Shown here: one piece after another, positions 1-12,119 of the stretch
How the letters are laid out: each line of letters opens with the position of its first letter
How positions within the stretch are numbered: the first letter of the stretch is position 1
NCBI RefSeq assembly: GCF_014805625.2
Contig: NW_023998457.1
Coordinates: forward strand, 4,594,352 to 4,658,351
From: Glossina fuscipes
Lineage: Eukaryota > Arthropoda > Insecta > Diptera > Glossinidae
Length of the DNA stretch: 64,000 nt
Direction: 5' to 3'
Made by a program: the position numbers and the translations under genes
Notes under the pieces: generated by a model
The model's input: the letters and a program-made list of their open reading frames with translations, nothing else
What the model was told of the DNA's origin: nothing
The model's database searches: none

Positions 1-200
1 AAAAAAGTGCTCAACTTTTCTCGTTGTGCACATTCAGTTAAGTGCTATTTGGAGAAAAGTAGAAATGTTTATAACTTTTGCAAGACAAAAGCAGAAAAAT
101 ATTTTCTATAACTTTAGGTGAATAAAAAAAAATTTTATTTTTTTATTAGTAAGCAATGAGTAAAATAATTATTATACAATTAACATAAATATTGCTTCAG

Positions 201-1325
201 GATGCGAGCAATGGCCGCGATTTGCAAGATGCTGAAGGCGTTACTTGCACAAAGCGATTTGATCAGAAAGTAACGAGAATTTTTAATATTCCCAAGAATT
301 GTTTAATTGTCAATATTTCGAAGTACCAAAAGTTGTACTTTTCCTCCGGTATGTTAAATTTTCCAAAACCATTTAAATTTTTAAGTCTTAATTAAATATT
401 TAAAATTATCAATCCACTTATACTTATATACTCTTACAAAAGCACTTACATAACCAACAATAGTATTTAATTCTTAAGAGGCTTAAAAGTCGTGCCGTTC
501 AAGCCTCACTTTTTTTATGCCCCACATAACTTATGGTACCAGGGTCTGTTAAGTTTGTGCCCGATACCTAAAACAACTTATGGTACAAGGATCTGTTATA
601 TTTGCGCCCGATGTATGCAATATCTCGAATGGCTTGAGATAGTTCCATCATTAACGTATCGGTATAATAACGATCGATTCAGAGTTACTTTCGATATCAA
701 TTTAAGCTTGCCTGTCCGTCCAGTTATCTTGTAATCATCCTATATACCGCAAATTTTGAGATATTTTGATAAAGTCAAGTATGCTGGCATGTTTTGGCCC
801 AACGACAAATACTACCGAAAATGTTTGTGAAAGCTTGTGCCCGATGTGTGCAACATCTCGAATGGCTCGAGATAGTCGCATCGTTAACGCATCGGTATCA
901 TAACGATCGTTTCAGGGTTATCTTCAGAATCAATCTAAGCTTGTCCATCCGTCCAATTACTTAGTATTCGTCCCACATACCGCAATTTTTGCGATATTTT
1001 GATGAAACTTAGTACGCTGGTATGCTTTGGCCTAAGGACAAATCCAACCAAAAATGGTTTGGATCGGACTATTTATTCGAACGTTTTCCATATAACGCCT
1101 TGTTTTGAAAGGTCGTTCTATGGATAACTATATTAAGTGAAGTAATTTAAGTTGGATCTTAATATCCTATATAAATAATGGAAATTGGTTAGATTTCCTT
1201 CAACGAAACCAAAGCAATTTCGATAATTAAAATTGGTTGTGTTTTGTGTTTCAGGAATAGAAAACTATTACGGAACACTATGTGTATGGAAAAAAGTGAT
1301 TGCCGAACAGCGACAATGGTTTTAG
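201..1325 (+). CDS. Candidate 3' end of an unidentified gene, two exons (201-348, 1255-1325)
   Basis: An acceptor-like TTGCTTCAG ends at 200 and opens a 148-nt stretch that reads in one frame to a good donor (TCCG then GTATGTT at 349). Splicing to the pyrimidine-rich acceptor TTTTGTGTTTCAG ending at 1254 keeps the frame. The joined frame gives about 72 codons and reads ...KLYFSS then GIENYYGTLCVWKKVIAEQR before TAG at 1323-1325. Two AATAAA signals follow about 135-150 bases later. The intron (906 nt) holds a tandem family A repeat. The second exon is also open in another frame to TAA at about 1402, so the phase is not certain. No family is recognised, and the start would lie left of the window. 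Confidence 0.33.
525..1165 (+). repeat. Family A repeat with nested tandem duplications
   Basis: The 5' half of family A (TTTGTGCCCGATG, GCTTGAGATAGT, GATATTTTGAT, ATATAACGCC) appears twice, offset by 233 bp. A 47-bp mini-duplication at about 528 and 575 repeats AACTTATGGTAC and the following bases. The copy lies inside the candidate intron. Confidence 0.7.
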
Positions 1326-1458
1326 TGGAAACTGTCGGCCTATTCACAAAGTCCAACAAAGTTGAGGAAGAAGAAAGAGTGCTATTGAAGGGAAACCCAT
1401 AACCGAAAGTATACGGTCAAGTTAAATAAGTAAATATTGCTCTTATTACTGTTACATT

Positions 1459-1479
1459 AATAAATTGTACATTAATAAA
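1459..1479 (+). terminator. Paired poly(A) signals
   Basis: AATAAA occurs at 1459-1464 and again at 1474-1479, a short distance after the candidate terminal exon. In AT-rich DNA this is only supporting evidence. Confidence 0.3.
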
Positions 1480-3060
1480 TTGGATATTTACCCAACATAT
1501 GCGATCTAATTGTTTTCTTGCTCTCATACTTTGCTTATCTATTATTTTACCTGTGTGCATTAATAATCCTATCAACTGCATACTGTAGCCGTAAACGGTA
1601 ATTTTATACAACAAAGAGTTGGCAATAATTCATGTGTTACTGTCTAATGAAACCGTATTCAGGAGCATATGCTTGCATAAATTTATAATTATTTTGTATA
1701 CCCAACACCCGCCAGATAAGTTTATGTAAACGTAATTTGATAAACATTTTCGCAACCATTTTGCTTATTTGTGTTTTTATTTTTTTATTATCATTTATGA
1801 GAATAAATGGAAAATTATGCTTGTACTTTTACATTACACTAATGCACTTGATACATATGAATAATATATGGCGAGGGCTTATCCGTACACATCTGTGAGC
1901 TTATGCCAAGGTGTCTCATAAAAATAGATTAAAAAATCTAAAAAGACATATAAATATCCCCGTTAGAGATTTCTTAAAACTTGTCATACCCCATACTACC
2001 TACGGATACGTATATACAGATGTGTACGCAGCATTCGAAACCACTGCATTAAGTCCACCTTTTGTTATACGGAAGTATTCAAAACTTAATTTCTTATTTT
2101 CTTAGACACAAAGCTATGTAAAGCGGCATATGTGTATTTTTTGTGTACGTACATAAATCCGATTGAATATGAATTGACTTTGATATGTTTTACTATTACT
2201 CTACACATATATATTGTATGCTTTACTGATTGCCAAATGGCGGGGGATATTTAACGATAGGCTTTCCAAGCAGTAACGTTGCCAGTTGTACGCGCGCGCT
2301 TGTTTATATGTCTCCTCACAATGAAAAAGTTATAAACATTGCCTCTTGATATGTGGTCGCCTAAGCAAGAAACTATTGTATTATCAATCTTTAGAGCGTT
2401 TGCAAGGGATAATGAATTGAATAAATGAGCTCTAAAAGACTGTAAGCGAAATTTTCATTGCGGTCTTCGTACCCTACATTGAGATCTGGCGATTGTGTTT
2501 TACCGGAGAAGATATTTGATGATATTCTCAAATCAAGTCTGAACTTTTGTGGCTGTATATCCGTGCACATAATCATCTTGGAATATGTCAGTGTTTGACC
2601 GTGACAAGCTAACTGTAGTAAGAATTCCTTCATTGAGGTTATTGAGGTGTTCATTCGCAGTAGTCCAACCAGCGATGTGAACGAATGGATCAACTGAATA
2701 CCGATACAGCAGGAAGCGAGGGGAAGATTCCCCCGTAAGAAGCACATAATTCAGGCAGTAGTAGGTATTGGTTAATGTTTTCTTAGTGCAGTTCCCGCCA
2801 CGCTGTCTTTATCGACTACGACACAGTACTACGCAACTGAGTGGAGGTAGTGGTACCAACAAGCAACAAGCTGGCACTATATCGCATAGCGTTCGTACAT
2901 ATTTATGATTTCTAAAAGGGATATAAACAAACGGATCTATCGGATCTATTGCAAAGTTCAAGACTTTGCATTGCTTGACGAAAATAGTTTTCTTTTTTTT
3001 TTCTTAATTCTTATGTCGGGTCAGAAATAATTTCCGATTTCTTTAACTTGCTGGCTTTCT
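1480..3060. other. AT-rich stretch with no recognised gene
   Basis: Apart from the unassigned minus-strand frame at 2533-2808, nothing in this interval could be assigned to a gene, RNA or repeat family. Confidence 0.4.
2533..2808 (-). CDS. Unassigned minus-strand open frame (91 codons, no clear start)
   Basis: A minus-strand frame is open from 2808 to TGA at 2533 and contains TYYCLNYVLLTGESS and VDPFVHIAGWTTANE. A second minus-strand frame is open across 2391-2747. The segment is less AT-rich than its surroundings and the peptide looks protein-like, but no domain is recognised and no clear splice sites frame it. It may be an exon, a decayed element or chance. Confidence 0.18.
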   Translation of the reverse strand, partial: RQRGGNCTKKTLTNTYYCLNYVLLTGESSPRFLLYRYSVDPFVHIAGWTTANEHLNNLNEGILTTVSLSRSNTDIFQDDYVHGYTATKVQT

Positions 3061-3095
3061 CTAATTTCTCCAGGTAACAAAAATTGTTAATTATA

Positions 3096-3191
3096 ATGCA
3101 TTCGATCTTCCTGCTATATCTCTTATTGATTGAGTTGCATTCTGCGTTTTGTCACGATCAGGAGGATCCTAAATGTCGATTCACTCTTTAG
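3096..3191 (+). CDS. Short frame with a signal-peptide-like start (31 aa)
   Basis: ATG at 3096 opens a 31-codon frame starting MHSIFLLYLLLIELHSAFC, a textbook signal-peptide pattern with a possible cleavage after Ala or Cys near residue 17-19. It continues HDQEDPKCRFTL to TAG at 3189. A strong acceptor (pyrimidine tract, TTTCTCCAG) ends 23 bases before the ATG. It could be a first coding exon of a secreted protein broken by the stop, a micropeptide, or chance. No donor precedes the stop. Confidence 0.22.
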   Translation: MHSIFLLYLLLIELHSAFCHDQEDPKCRFTL

Positions 3192-3689
3192 GGTAGGATT
3201 TTCAAATCAATTACTAACTGTCTCATCGTTTATCTATATGCCATGTTTTTTCACCTATCGTCCAGTAGCATTATTGCCTTGTTTAAATTAAAGCTTTCGA
3301 TTCCATATAGAAATTACGAGGCAGAGGAGAATATGTAATAAACCGTGCAACGCACAAGGCACTTGCAAGAAAACTTAATACTGTGACGACTAGAAATTGT
3401 CCCTCGTTGGGAAAATTCTTTTTACCTTTTACCTTAGATTACATCCCTCACCTGGATAAAGATCCTAATATGTCCTTTAATTCAATTTCCTTTTATTAAT
3501 TAACTTATGTCACTAACTAAAACACATAGTTCGAATAATAAAGAAAGTGGTTTTTATTGCCTATAAAGGAGCTAGCGGTTAAAGATTAAAATATAAATGT
3601 CTATACTAACTTAAATGACCTATCGTCAATGGTTATCGGGCGAAACGGACGGTCTTCTGTCAAAATAACCCTAATTCAGCACCGATAGG
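3192..3689. other. No recognised content
   Basis: No frame, repeat family or RNA was recognised in this interval. Confidence 0.4.
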
Positions 3690-3800
3690 GTGCAATCCTA
3701 GCGGATGATGACAGGATTTAGATCGAACGGTGGTGTGTTACATACTCGGCCGTTCGTTTCGGAAGGAAGAGGATGTGCAATCTTCTTCTCGACTATGCCT
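3690..3800 (+). repeat. SINE-like element, copy 1
   Basis: The core at 3750-3786 matches 29 of 37 positions of 25627-25663, without gaps, including GGAAGGAAGAG followed by GTGC and TTCT. Upstream, both copies share TCCT-AGC and CGGT-GGTG-TGTTA-like segments. A degenerate pol III B-box (CGTTCGTTTC) lies at the expected distance from an A-box-like TAGCGGATGATG. Confidence 0.45.
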
Positions 3801-5490
3801 CTGTTCGAAATCGAATTGAAATCTGTCAGGTAACTTATTTGGAATGTTATATTCCCCATTCCATTTCGTTACACCATCCCTTTATTACCCACTCAAGAGA
3901 ATAACAGAGCGCTTGCTATGTATGGAAAGCAAAAACTTGTTTGCCTCAGCGATTTATAGTAACTTGATATGGAGAAAGATTCTACCCATCTGTAGCGGAA
4001 ATTATTTATCCCTCGAGGACACAAGCAGTTGTTTGCCGTTTTAATCGCCCTATTGCTTATTAAATTTTACCTTGTACTCTTTAAACCATTTGCTTATTTA
4101 AACATTGTATTTAATTAAAGCAGTGTAACTAACTCAGCATTAAATATATATATTAAAGCGCATTTTAAATGGAAATCATATCTTTATGTAGTAAAGTAGT
4201 ACACTAACATGTTAAAGTGATGACGAATGGTCCATTAAATATTAATATACCCATATAAATGCATTTAAGGTGGGTGTTCTTCCTACAAAAATTTATATAA
4301 ATTTTTGACTTATCTCACTTTACAAACCTCTATAAATAAAGAACGCTATCAATCAAACAAGAGCGATAGAGACAGGGGTATTGTAATGTGGCGAATAATA
4401 AATATTTAAAAAATTTTTGACGCGGATACAGCGTAATAAACACATCAGGCCTATCATCATAATGTACGATATGATAACAATTTCCTTCACCGTCACTTTC
4501 TCTATAAAAACTTCGTTCATCAGTAAATGAAATATAACATGAATTCTGCTTACAAAGTAATCTATAGGTGCATCAAAAACTTCACATTCGCGTTGGGAAT
4601 TACCACGAGGACCTTTCAGACAAAAATTAATAATAATTTCCTCTCCCTGTATGAAATTCGATCAATTGTGCCATCAACATATGAAAGTTCTTGGAAATCC
4701 AAGACGCATTCTGTAAGGCTTTTTAAACCCCAATGCATCTTTTCCCGCTATGCGTTGCCGCCTAATCAATAAGTCGATATTTGGAAATTCAAACACAAGT
4801 CTGTGGTAAATAGACCAACTATTCACAAGCTCTCCTCACCTGACAGGTGAAGGGAAGAATCCGATGGAGGTGTCACGAAGACTTCCTTTATATATAGCCA
4901 GGCTACTATAAGGAAGCCCATTACCGTTTGATGAGAAAATTGACATGAAAAGATTTTTACAAATCTTAAATTAGGAAGCAGGCCCGGCATTGCTGCGTCG
5001 ATATTCCCGCGAGTGCATTGAGAACCCTTTGGAATCCGGGCATGCACAAATGCAAAAGTAAGAGAAGTCTTATGCTGCTATATCAATGCCCTCCCTAATG
5101 TTGAACTTGTGTGATATAAATTTAGTAAATTTAGATTCATAACTAGTTTTAAGACGAATTCAAGCACCTGAATTTGGAATAGTGAATCTGTTCAGAGACA
5201 ATTTTTTTGAAAGATGAAAACTTCGTAAATAGTGACGTCCAACGTGTTGATATCATGAGATGATAATTATATAGTAATGTAGTTATTCCGTGAAAATTTG
5301 TGAATAGTGTGTAAGCTGGTGAGTCCTGAGTAGCAGGGAATTCCCTATGAAACCAATGTCAGTGTATGATTTCCTAACTAATCGGATACTTCCGCCAAAT
5401 CCAGCATTGTTTTAGCTGCGGAAGTAAATTCGGCAAAGAGTGTCTCTACCTAATTTAAAGAATACAATTTCTTAATGAATTTAGAAGTCA
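3801..5490. other. No recognised gene or repeat family
   Basis: Short frames only. A small perfect inverted repeat TCACCTG-A-CAGGTGA sits near 4840. Nothing else could be assigned. Confidence 0.4.
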
Positions 5491-5550
5491 CATCATTACA
5501 AGGCGAAGGACATCGTTACTAGGCGAAGAACATCATTACATGGCGATCTT
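5491..5550. repeat. Three tandem 20-bp units
   Basis: Units at 5491, 5511 and 5531 begin CATCATTACA, CATCGTTACT and CATCATTACA, each followed by (A/T)GGCGA. The spacing is exactly 20 bp. Confidence 0.8.
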
Positions 5551-6464
5551 AACAGGCCAACATAAGCGTTCTCCAACCAAAACTACGAAATGTTGACACA
5601 AGAGCAAAAGCCAAATTTTTTCGGACGCACACCTCCTAAACCCATATAATGATTTCCCCCGGAGAAAACACTACCAAACCCGAACGAGAACATGGAGCAT
5701 CATTACCCTGCCCGGCAAGTCAGCATTTTCGCGAGCGTACCATTTGTTTTGTTTATATATCTTCTTCTTTTTCTTTTCCTTTCTGCACGCTACTCTACGC
5801 ATATTCCTTTTTTCCAAAACTTTCCGCAGTTTCTTACGTTTGTCAGTCCATTTCGTTGAACTTCTAAAATAAGCCTTTTCTAAAATGAAAATTTCAATTT
5901 TTAGATATTAAAGAATACTTCAAATTCAAAACTTTTTCTCTTCTATTTCCTCGGGCTTTGTTATAAATCATGTACTAAGCACCTTTTCATGCTTGCTAAA
6001 ACTTTGAAACCCGGTTTTCATATTCACTTTAATCACCAATATCCAACAAAGATATTTAGATTGCTCCCATCGATATTTCATTTTTTGCGTTCCCTTTTTA
6101 ACAAGAGGAAGAAATGAAATTTTTTAGTTATTCCCTTGAAATCATTAGAAAGGTTCATTCTGTCTCATAAGAACAAAATGCTTAAAGGCCTTTATTTATC
6201 ATTGAGTTCGAGATCATTTTCAACGATTTCGTGAAGAAATATTCGTAAATCATCAAAGCTTTTCACAAAACTATTAAGATTTTTTCACCTGGTTATCTTC
6301 CTTTGCCCCTCCATTCACATCATTATATTTTGAAGAAAAGTGTCACTCCATATTGCAAGTTCTGGGGTAATTATATGTATGCATAAAGTACATATCAATT
6401 TCTCACCATTTTCGATACACACATACTTCTATGTCCATACATCTTGAAACACCTTATATCACAT
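5551..6464. other. No recognised content
   Basis: AT-rich DNA with only short open frames and no repeat copy recognised. Confidence 0.4.
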
Positions 6465-7230
6465 GTGGCGCGGGATATATTAAGTTAATGTAGACGTATC
6501 TAACACCCAGAAGCGTTTAAGATAGACCCACCCTTTTATTATAACGACTGATTCAGAATCATAGTCTGAATTGATCTAAGCCTGTCTATCTGGTGACGCC
6601 TGTCCATATAAATTAGTGTTCAAGCTAGCAATTTTTGAGACATTTCAATTAAATTTAATATAGCGACGTGTTTTGACGCAAGAACAAACGCTATTGAAAA
6701 TGGTTCGGATTGATCCACTTTTTCGACCATTCCCCATTTAATACCCTATTCTGAAAAGTCGTTATTTGGAAAAAATGGTAATTTTAGAACTTTCTCGACA
6801 AAAGTGGTTAAGTAGTATTTCCACACTCTAAATTGGTATGAAAACTTTGGACCGACTGGAGCAATTTTTTTAACTCTGTCTCTAATAATCGTCCCTACGG
6901 AAATTGAAGTTTTATATGATAAGACCGGATGGGTTAAAAAAAAGTTACAATTGTCAATTTTCATAATAAAAACTGCATAACATTAGTAATTTAACATAAA
7001 AACATTAACTGAGCCAAATTTGGATATTTGTTGGATCAAATCCTAATAAGCATTTTCACGAAAATTAATCCTTTGTAGAGCAGAAAAGTCAAAATTTTAA
7101 TATGTGTTGATGAAAATTGGCCCATAATAGTAATTTCATATAAAACTGAACTCTAGAAAATCTGGACTATCTACGTCTATTGTTGGATCCTTCCCTAAGT
7201 AAGGATTAAACTTGTACTACACTAGGTTAC
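6465..7230 (+). repeat. Family A repeat, long copy
   Basis: It carries the ordered family landmarks: GATATATTAAGTTA at the 5' end, GATTCAGAATCATA, CGCTATTGAAAATGGTTCGG, CCACTTTTTCGACC, GGTATGAAAACTTTGGACC. It has no coding capacity. This is one of the clearest copies for defining the family. Confidence 0.85.
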
Positions 7231-7814
7231 GATTTGGTCCTGCTTCCCCATAAATACGTACATGAGAAATATGCCTTTATATAGAAACAAAATATAATTT
7301 TTCTCTTCGTCGTAGGTTGTCGTGTCTTACTAGTTACGAATTGTAGACATAAAGTTTTCCACCTTAGCATTTGAATAAAAAACTGGATGGCAAATGGGAA
7401 GATTGTCACATTCGAAATATATCAGCAGACTTACTTTGTCAACGAAAACTTGATTTCAAACAGGAATATAGAGGAGAAAAAGGATAGACTTCCTCATGCT
7501 TCTGCATTGAACTCTCATACCTGCCACAACGGCAATTGGCAGAAATAAATCCGCCAGCATCTGACTGAGACGAATACGTAGAAGACTCGAGATAGCAGAA
7601 GTACGGTTTGAGATAAACCAACCTGACTGACTAACTAACTAAGATAAATGACGTTCGCAAAGGATGTGTCCATACAATGTTAAAATGATAATTGTTGATG
7701 AGCCGATACGTTGGAGATGTGGATATAACGCTACATGCACATTGTATTAATTGAGGTATTACCATGGATGATACTTTAATTGGCATTTGGTGAGATATTT
7801 CCATAAGGAAGAGA
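7231..7814. other. Mostly featureless; possible minus-strand exon-like piece
   Basis: On the minus strand, 7630-7520 lies between a GTCAGTCAG acceptor-like site and GTATGAG after GGCAG, and is open in more than one frame. Nothing decides between exon and chance. Confidence 0.15.
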
Positions 7815-8330
7815 ATAAACTAGTAAGAAAATTGTACCCTATGGTGATGAGTCCTCTACACCCATCACCGTTGTCCTTAAACGGGTATAGATCAAGAAAA
7901 GCACTAAATTTCATACTCTATAATATTGAATGAGCGCGGCTGACTTTTTGCGTTTCAAGTATAAAAATCGAAATTTATACGCTGTGTGTGTGTTATACTT
8001 TATGAGTAATGTACCAAAAAACACGGAAAGCAAATGTGTTAAAAGTTTTTGTGGCGTAGATGAGTTCTTGGACCTATATGGCGCATTTTCAATACCAACC
8101 TGCGTCCAAGAACTTCTAATGTTTCTGCCCAACTCCAACAAGCTGTAGTCGCCGCATTTTTGCGGCCAGGACAATGTTTACAACAGTCATTGCACAGGCA
8201 GATAGACATATATGCTTAAATCGATTTAGAATTTGATATTGGTCAAGAAGACATATACTTTGCAGAATCTCTGAAGCTTTCTTCTGAACGTTGCAAACAT
8301 TTTCAATTCAAACACGTGCTTTTAATTACG
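7815..8330 (+). repeat. Family B repeat
   Basis: It starts with AGTAAGAAAATTGTA and TACACCCATCACC. Then come TTTATGAGTAATG, the GCGCATTTTCAATACC block, TGCTTAAATCGATTTAGAAT, and the GAACGTTGCAAACATTTT end. It is a shortened copy, about 515 bp, against about 850 bp for full length. Confidence 0.8.
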
Positions 8331-8492
8331 CCATGACCACAATTTGCAAATTTTTAAATTTTTTTAAGCATTTTTTTCAATTTTTTTTCCTCCCTGTTGA
8401 TCGCCTAAAAACGAATTCGAGCCGCCGTAAGGGGAAGTGCTCACGTAAAGAAAATTCTCACACAAACAAGTTCAGATGTGCTTAAGTATAAT

Positions 8493-9120
8493 ATACATCC
8501 AACTCTCTTTTTACACGATACTGAACTAGCACGGTTTACCGCGATTTCTTACACGAATTTTTTGTTCTAATGTGAATCTCAAAAGACACTCTTTTATTTC
8601 TAATTTTGACAATGTCTCTAGTAACCGCTGATCTACTTTGCGAGGTCTTGAAAACACACTTTTTTTACACAAATTTGTTGGTCGAATACGAATCCAAAAA
8701 AAAATTTTTTCTTAATTCTAGCTTCGAAAGTGTGTCACAGAAACTTATGGATACACCAACAGAATACTATTGAGAGAATACTGGGATCAGAAGTCAGTAC
8801 AAACATGTGTTAGTGGCATATGTTACCTAAAGTTGAGAAATTGATTTTTATTACTAATTTCAATTAAATGTTTTGCCTGTTATTGTACTTGTGGTCTGAG
8901 TTGTCATGCTACACTAATTTTAATTCATGTTTCTAATAAAAAAGAATGCATTATTACCTTTTTTGCACGGTTTTCGGAAAAAATGTTTGAATTTTTTTTA
9001 TCTTACACGATTTTTCAAAGTTCCGTAACATATCCCCAAATTTATCATAAGCTGCATATATTTTTTTACACGATTTTTTTGCACGGAATTTAAACCGTGT
9101 AAAAAAAGAATTGGATGTAT
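8493..9120. mobile_element. MITE with ATACATCCAA...TTTTTACACG terminal inverted repeats
   Basis: The left end ATACATCCAACTCTC then TTTTTACACG is matched in inverse by the right end CGTGTAAAAAAAG then AATTGGATGTAT, about 24 bp of terminal inverted repeat. Sub-terminal TTACACGA/GCACGG motifs recur inside. The 628-bp body has no open frame, so it is non-autonomous. Copies of the same type lie at 22384-22484 and 50826-51367. Confidence 0.75.
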
Positions 9121-9614
9121 TTTATTCATGCAAAAAAAGAAGCAACATCTGGTGTACGTGTTTACATGTGTTTATTTAGATATGTTATATGCCTTATGTA
9201 CCAACGTATACATTTTAATTCTAGCAACACACAGTTCATATTAAAAATATGTTTACATTTCTGATTAATACAAGTAGAATCACATATGTTTCATGTGAGT
9301 TTAAATAACATTTGTTTTATACTATTTTGTCATATTTTTGTGCAAAAATTTGTAAAAAGTTTTTCTCTTTTTCGTTATATGCTCAATATTAGGTAGTTTC
9401 AAGAGATTAAACCTAAAATTCCGTATGAAACTAGGCGTATAGAACGAATGGATCGAAGAAATTTTATTCAGCTTGGTCCGCTTGACCCGTTCTTTTGCAA
9501 CTACTAGTAGTTAGTAGTACGCAGACACATTCTAAAATAGTGCAAAAATTAATTTCATCGATATACGTCATAAATTTTGTGGTATAGGTCCTATCATAGA
9601 TAATATATTCCATA
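9121..9614. other. No recognised content
   Basis: AT-rich DNA; nothing assignable. Confidence 0.4.
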
Positions 9615-9895
9615 CAGATTTGATATCACATTTTTGTACATTGTGGTAGCAATTCATAGATATTTAGCCAAACTTAGAACCGTACATTCCTATTACGTCT
9701 TATTTGCAAACAATCTATTTATATTCGTGGACCATAGAGTATATATATGTATTCTTCATCAGTGTCAAATATTGAAACTACTTAAGCGAGGAATCCGTAA
9801 AGCCCATCTGTTCGTCTGTGTAAATGCGGTAAATCTTCTCTCAATCCAGTACAAATTAAGTTGTCGGCTTCAAATTTGAGGAAAATATTAAAAGT
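9615..9895 (-). repeat. Family B repeat, partial reverse copy
   Basis: TATATATGTATTCTTCATCAG, AGTGTCAAATATTGAAACTA-type sequence and CATCTGTTCGTCTG match the reverse complement of the B 3' half. Confidence 0.55.
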
Positions 9896-10326
9896 TCTTG
9901 CACAGCTCTGTATTCAAAATGCTCTGAAGTGGTCATCGATAATAATTTTCGGAATGTTCTACGGATAATCCTATAGTAATTTTGTGAAAATGTAAAAAAC
10001 TCGATCACCAATTATCGAATATTAGAAAGTGTCGAAGTTTAATTTTTTTCGTTTTTCCTTTGGGCTTTGTTTAAGATAAGATCGGCTACCGTCATATTTA
10101 AGTTTCATATTTATTTCTCTTCAATCAGAGTATTTCGAGATCCCAATTTGAAATATGAACTAACCTTAGTTTATTTATTATTTGCTTTTTGTCAAGAGGG
10201 AGTTTCTTCTGCAATGTCCTTGGCGATTTTTGAACCTAATTTGCCGAGAAATTTAATATGAATATTTTAATTTCAAATTTATTCTTCCACATAAAGCATT
10301 TACGTCCTCATCGTATTTACAAAAAA

Positions 10327-11289
10327 ACAAACAAAATGTAAATATAAATGCTAACGTCGAGCAAGGCCGACCATTAGATACCCTACACCACTTCACCTAA
10401 TCGACTGACTCACTCATTTTCTTAATAATATACTAAAAATTATACGTTACACTTTTATGTAAATGCATAATTTTCATGAAAGCCCTCATATTGGAGGATA
10501 CTAAAAACTTCAATTCACGTAGCCAAAATTTAGCAAAATTAATTTACTTGTCAAAGGATTTAATAATTTTCATTTACTAAAAATTGGACTTTCTTACTAT
10601 AGAAGGATTTGCTTTTTATGAGAGCTCCTACATGTGTTTAGGTGTAAATGGATCAAGGCGATTCAAGTTTTCTTTGGTTAATTTATTAAGGACCAATTTT
10701 CATCATAAAATATTTAATACAAATTTTTTTGGCATATGCAGGTTTTTTCTTATGAGAACCCTTATATTGATTTAAGATTGAAAAAATTGACTTACGTGGT
10801 CCAAATTCGGCAAAATTAGGTTTTTGCGAGAAATTATTATTATTAAGGAGTTTTCATCGCGCTATAATGAAAATTAAGCATTTTTGCTGCATAGAGATTC
10901 ACTTTCCGTAGGGTATAGGATATGATTGCGGATTCAAGAAATTTGCCCATCCGATCAATAGTTTTCACACGAATTTAGAATAATGGAATGCTAGTACTAA
11001 GTGACTTTTTGTCGCAAAATTCGGAAAACGACATTATTTTTTCATATCACAACTTATCAATGAACTATTTTAAAACACGTCAGTGATTTCATCAAAATCC
11101 CTCGACTGTATCGACCTATAGATTGAACACAAAACCACGTGAACAAACCTTAGATACACAGATGGAAAGGAGAATAGACAAGCTAAGATTCTGAATCGAT
11201 CAGGAAATGATTCTGAATTGCTCTGCTTCTCTCGCAGACATACGTCTGTACAAACTTAATATACCCTGCACGACAAGTGTTGTACAAAC
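10327..11289 (-). repeat. Family A repeat, full-length reverse copy
   Basis: It opens with the inverted family terminus (CGTCGAGCAAGGCCGACCATTA, TACCCTACACCACTTC) and ends with GACAAGCTAAGATTCTGAAT then AATATACCCTGCACGACAAG. It is about 960 bp and non-coding. Confidence 0.8.
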
Positions 11290-12119
11290 AATCCTTCAGA
11301 TCGTTCAATACTATTTAAGCAACCAAGTGTAAAATGAAAGTTTTTCAACGGGCCACACTAGTTGCCTGGATACTACCTAGATGTGACTGCAGTGTTAGTA
11401 AAAAATAAAATACAAGCAGCTGTTTTGCATATATAATATTTTTGTACAAATGTGAACATGTCTTGCATAAATTATAAATACACGAAACAAATTTCATATT
11501 TTTTTTTTTTTAATTAAAATTAAATTAGAAATTATTCAGTTATTTTATTATTTCGAATAGACCAAAAACATTTCCTAACAATAGTAATACCTTTGTTATT
11601 AAATATGTTTAAAATTCCATAAATAATATAAATTTGATTTGCTTTTTAACCTAATTGAAAAATTTTAATGTTCTTTTTAGGAAAACATTATCCGTATGAT
11701 ATGCAAAAGTTCGAAAAAAGTATTTACCAACATAAGCATCCAAAATATGTTGTGCAAAAAGAAACAATTGAATGTTAGAGAGAGAGAGAGATCTGCGGGG
11801 CGCATTTTCCTCAAGGAAGATCTTTATTTAATCTTAGTTTAAGCTACAATTTCCTTCTCATAACCGATTCGAATGAAATATTTTCCAAATTCTACGTAAT
11901 ATATATAAAGAGAAAGTAGGTAGAAATTTCAATAGAAAGGAGATACTATTCTATTAGGTCTACCTTAAGGCTTTGTCCACTCCAATTACATAAGCATATT
12001 CATAATAAGCATATTCATTTGATGCATATTTGACTCTCTCTTTTTTCCACAGAATATATGCATGCCGGCCTAGAAAATGAACTAAAGCAGAGACGATCCC
12101 TATTAGTACATTCGGTCGC
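11290..12119. other. AT-rich spacer with a short GA repeat
   Basis: A (GA) tract lies at about 11775-11790. No gene recognised. Confidence 0.5.
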
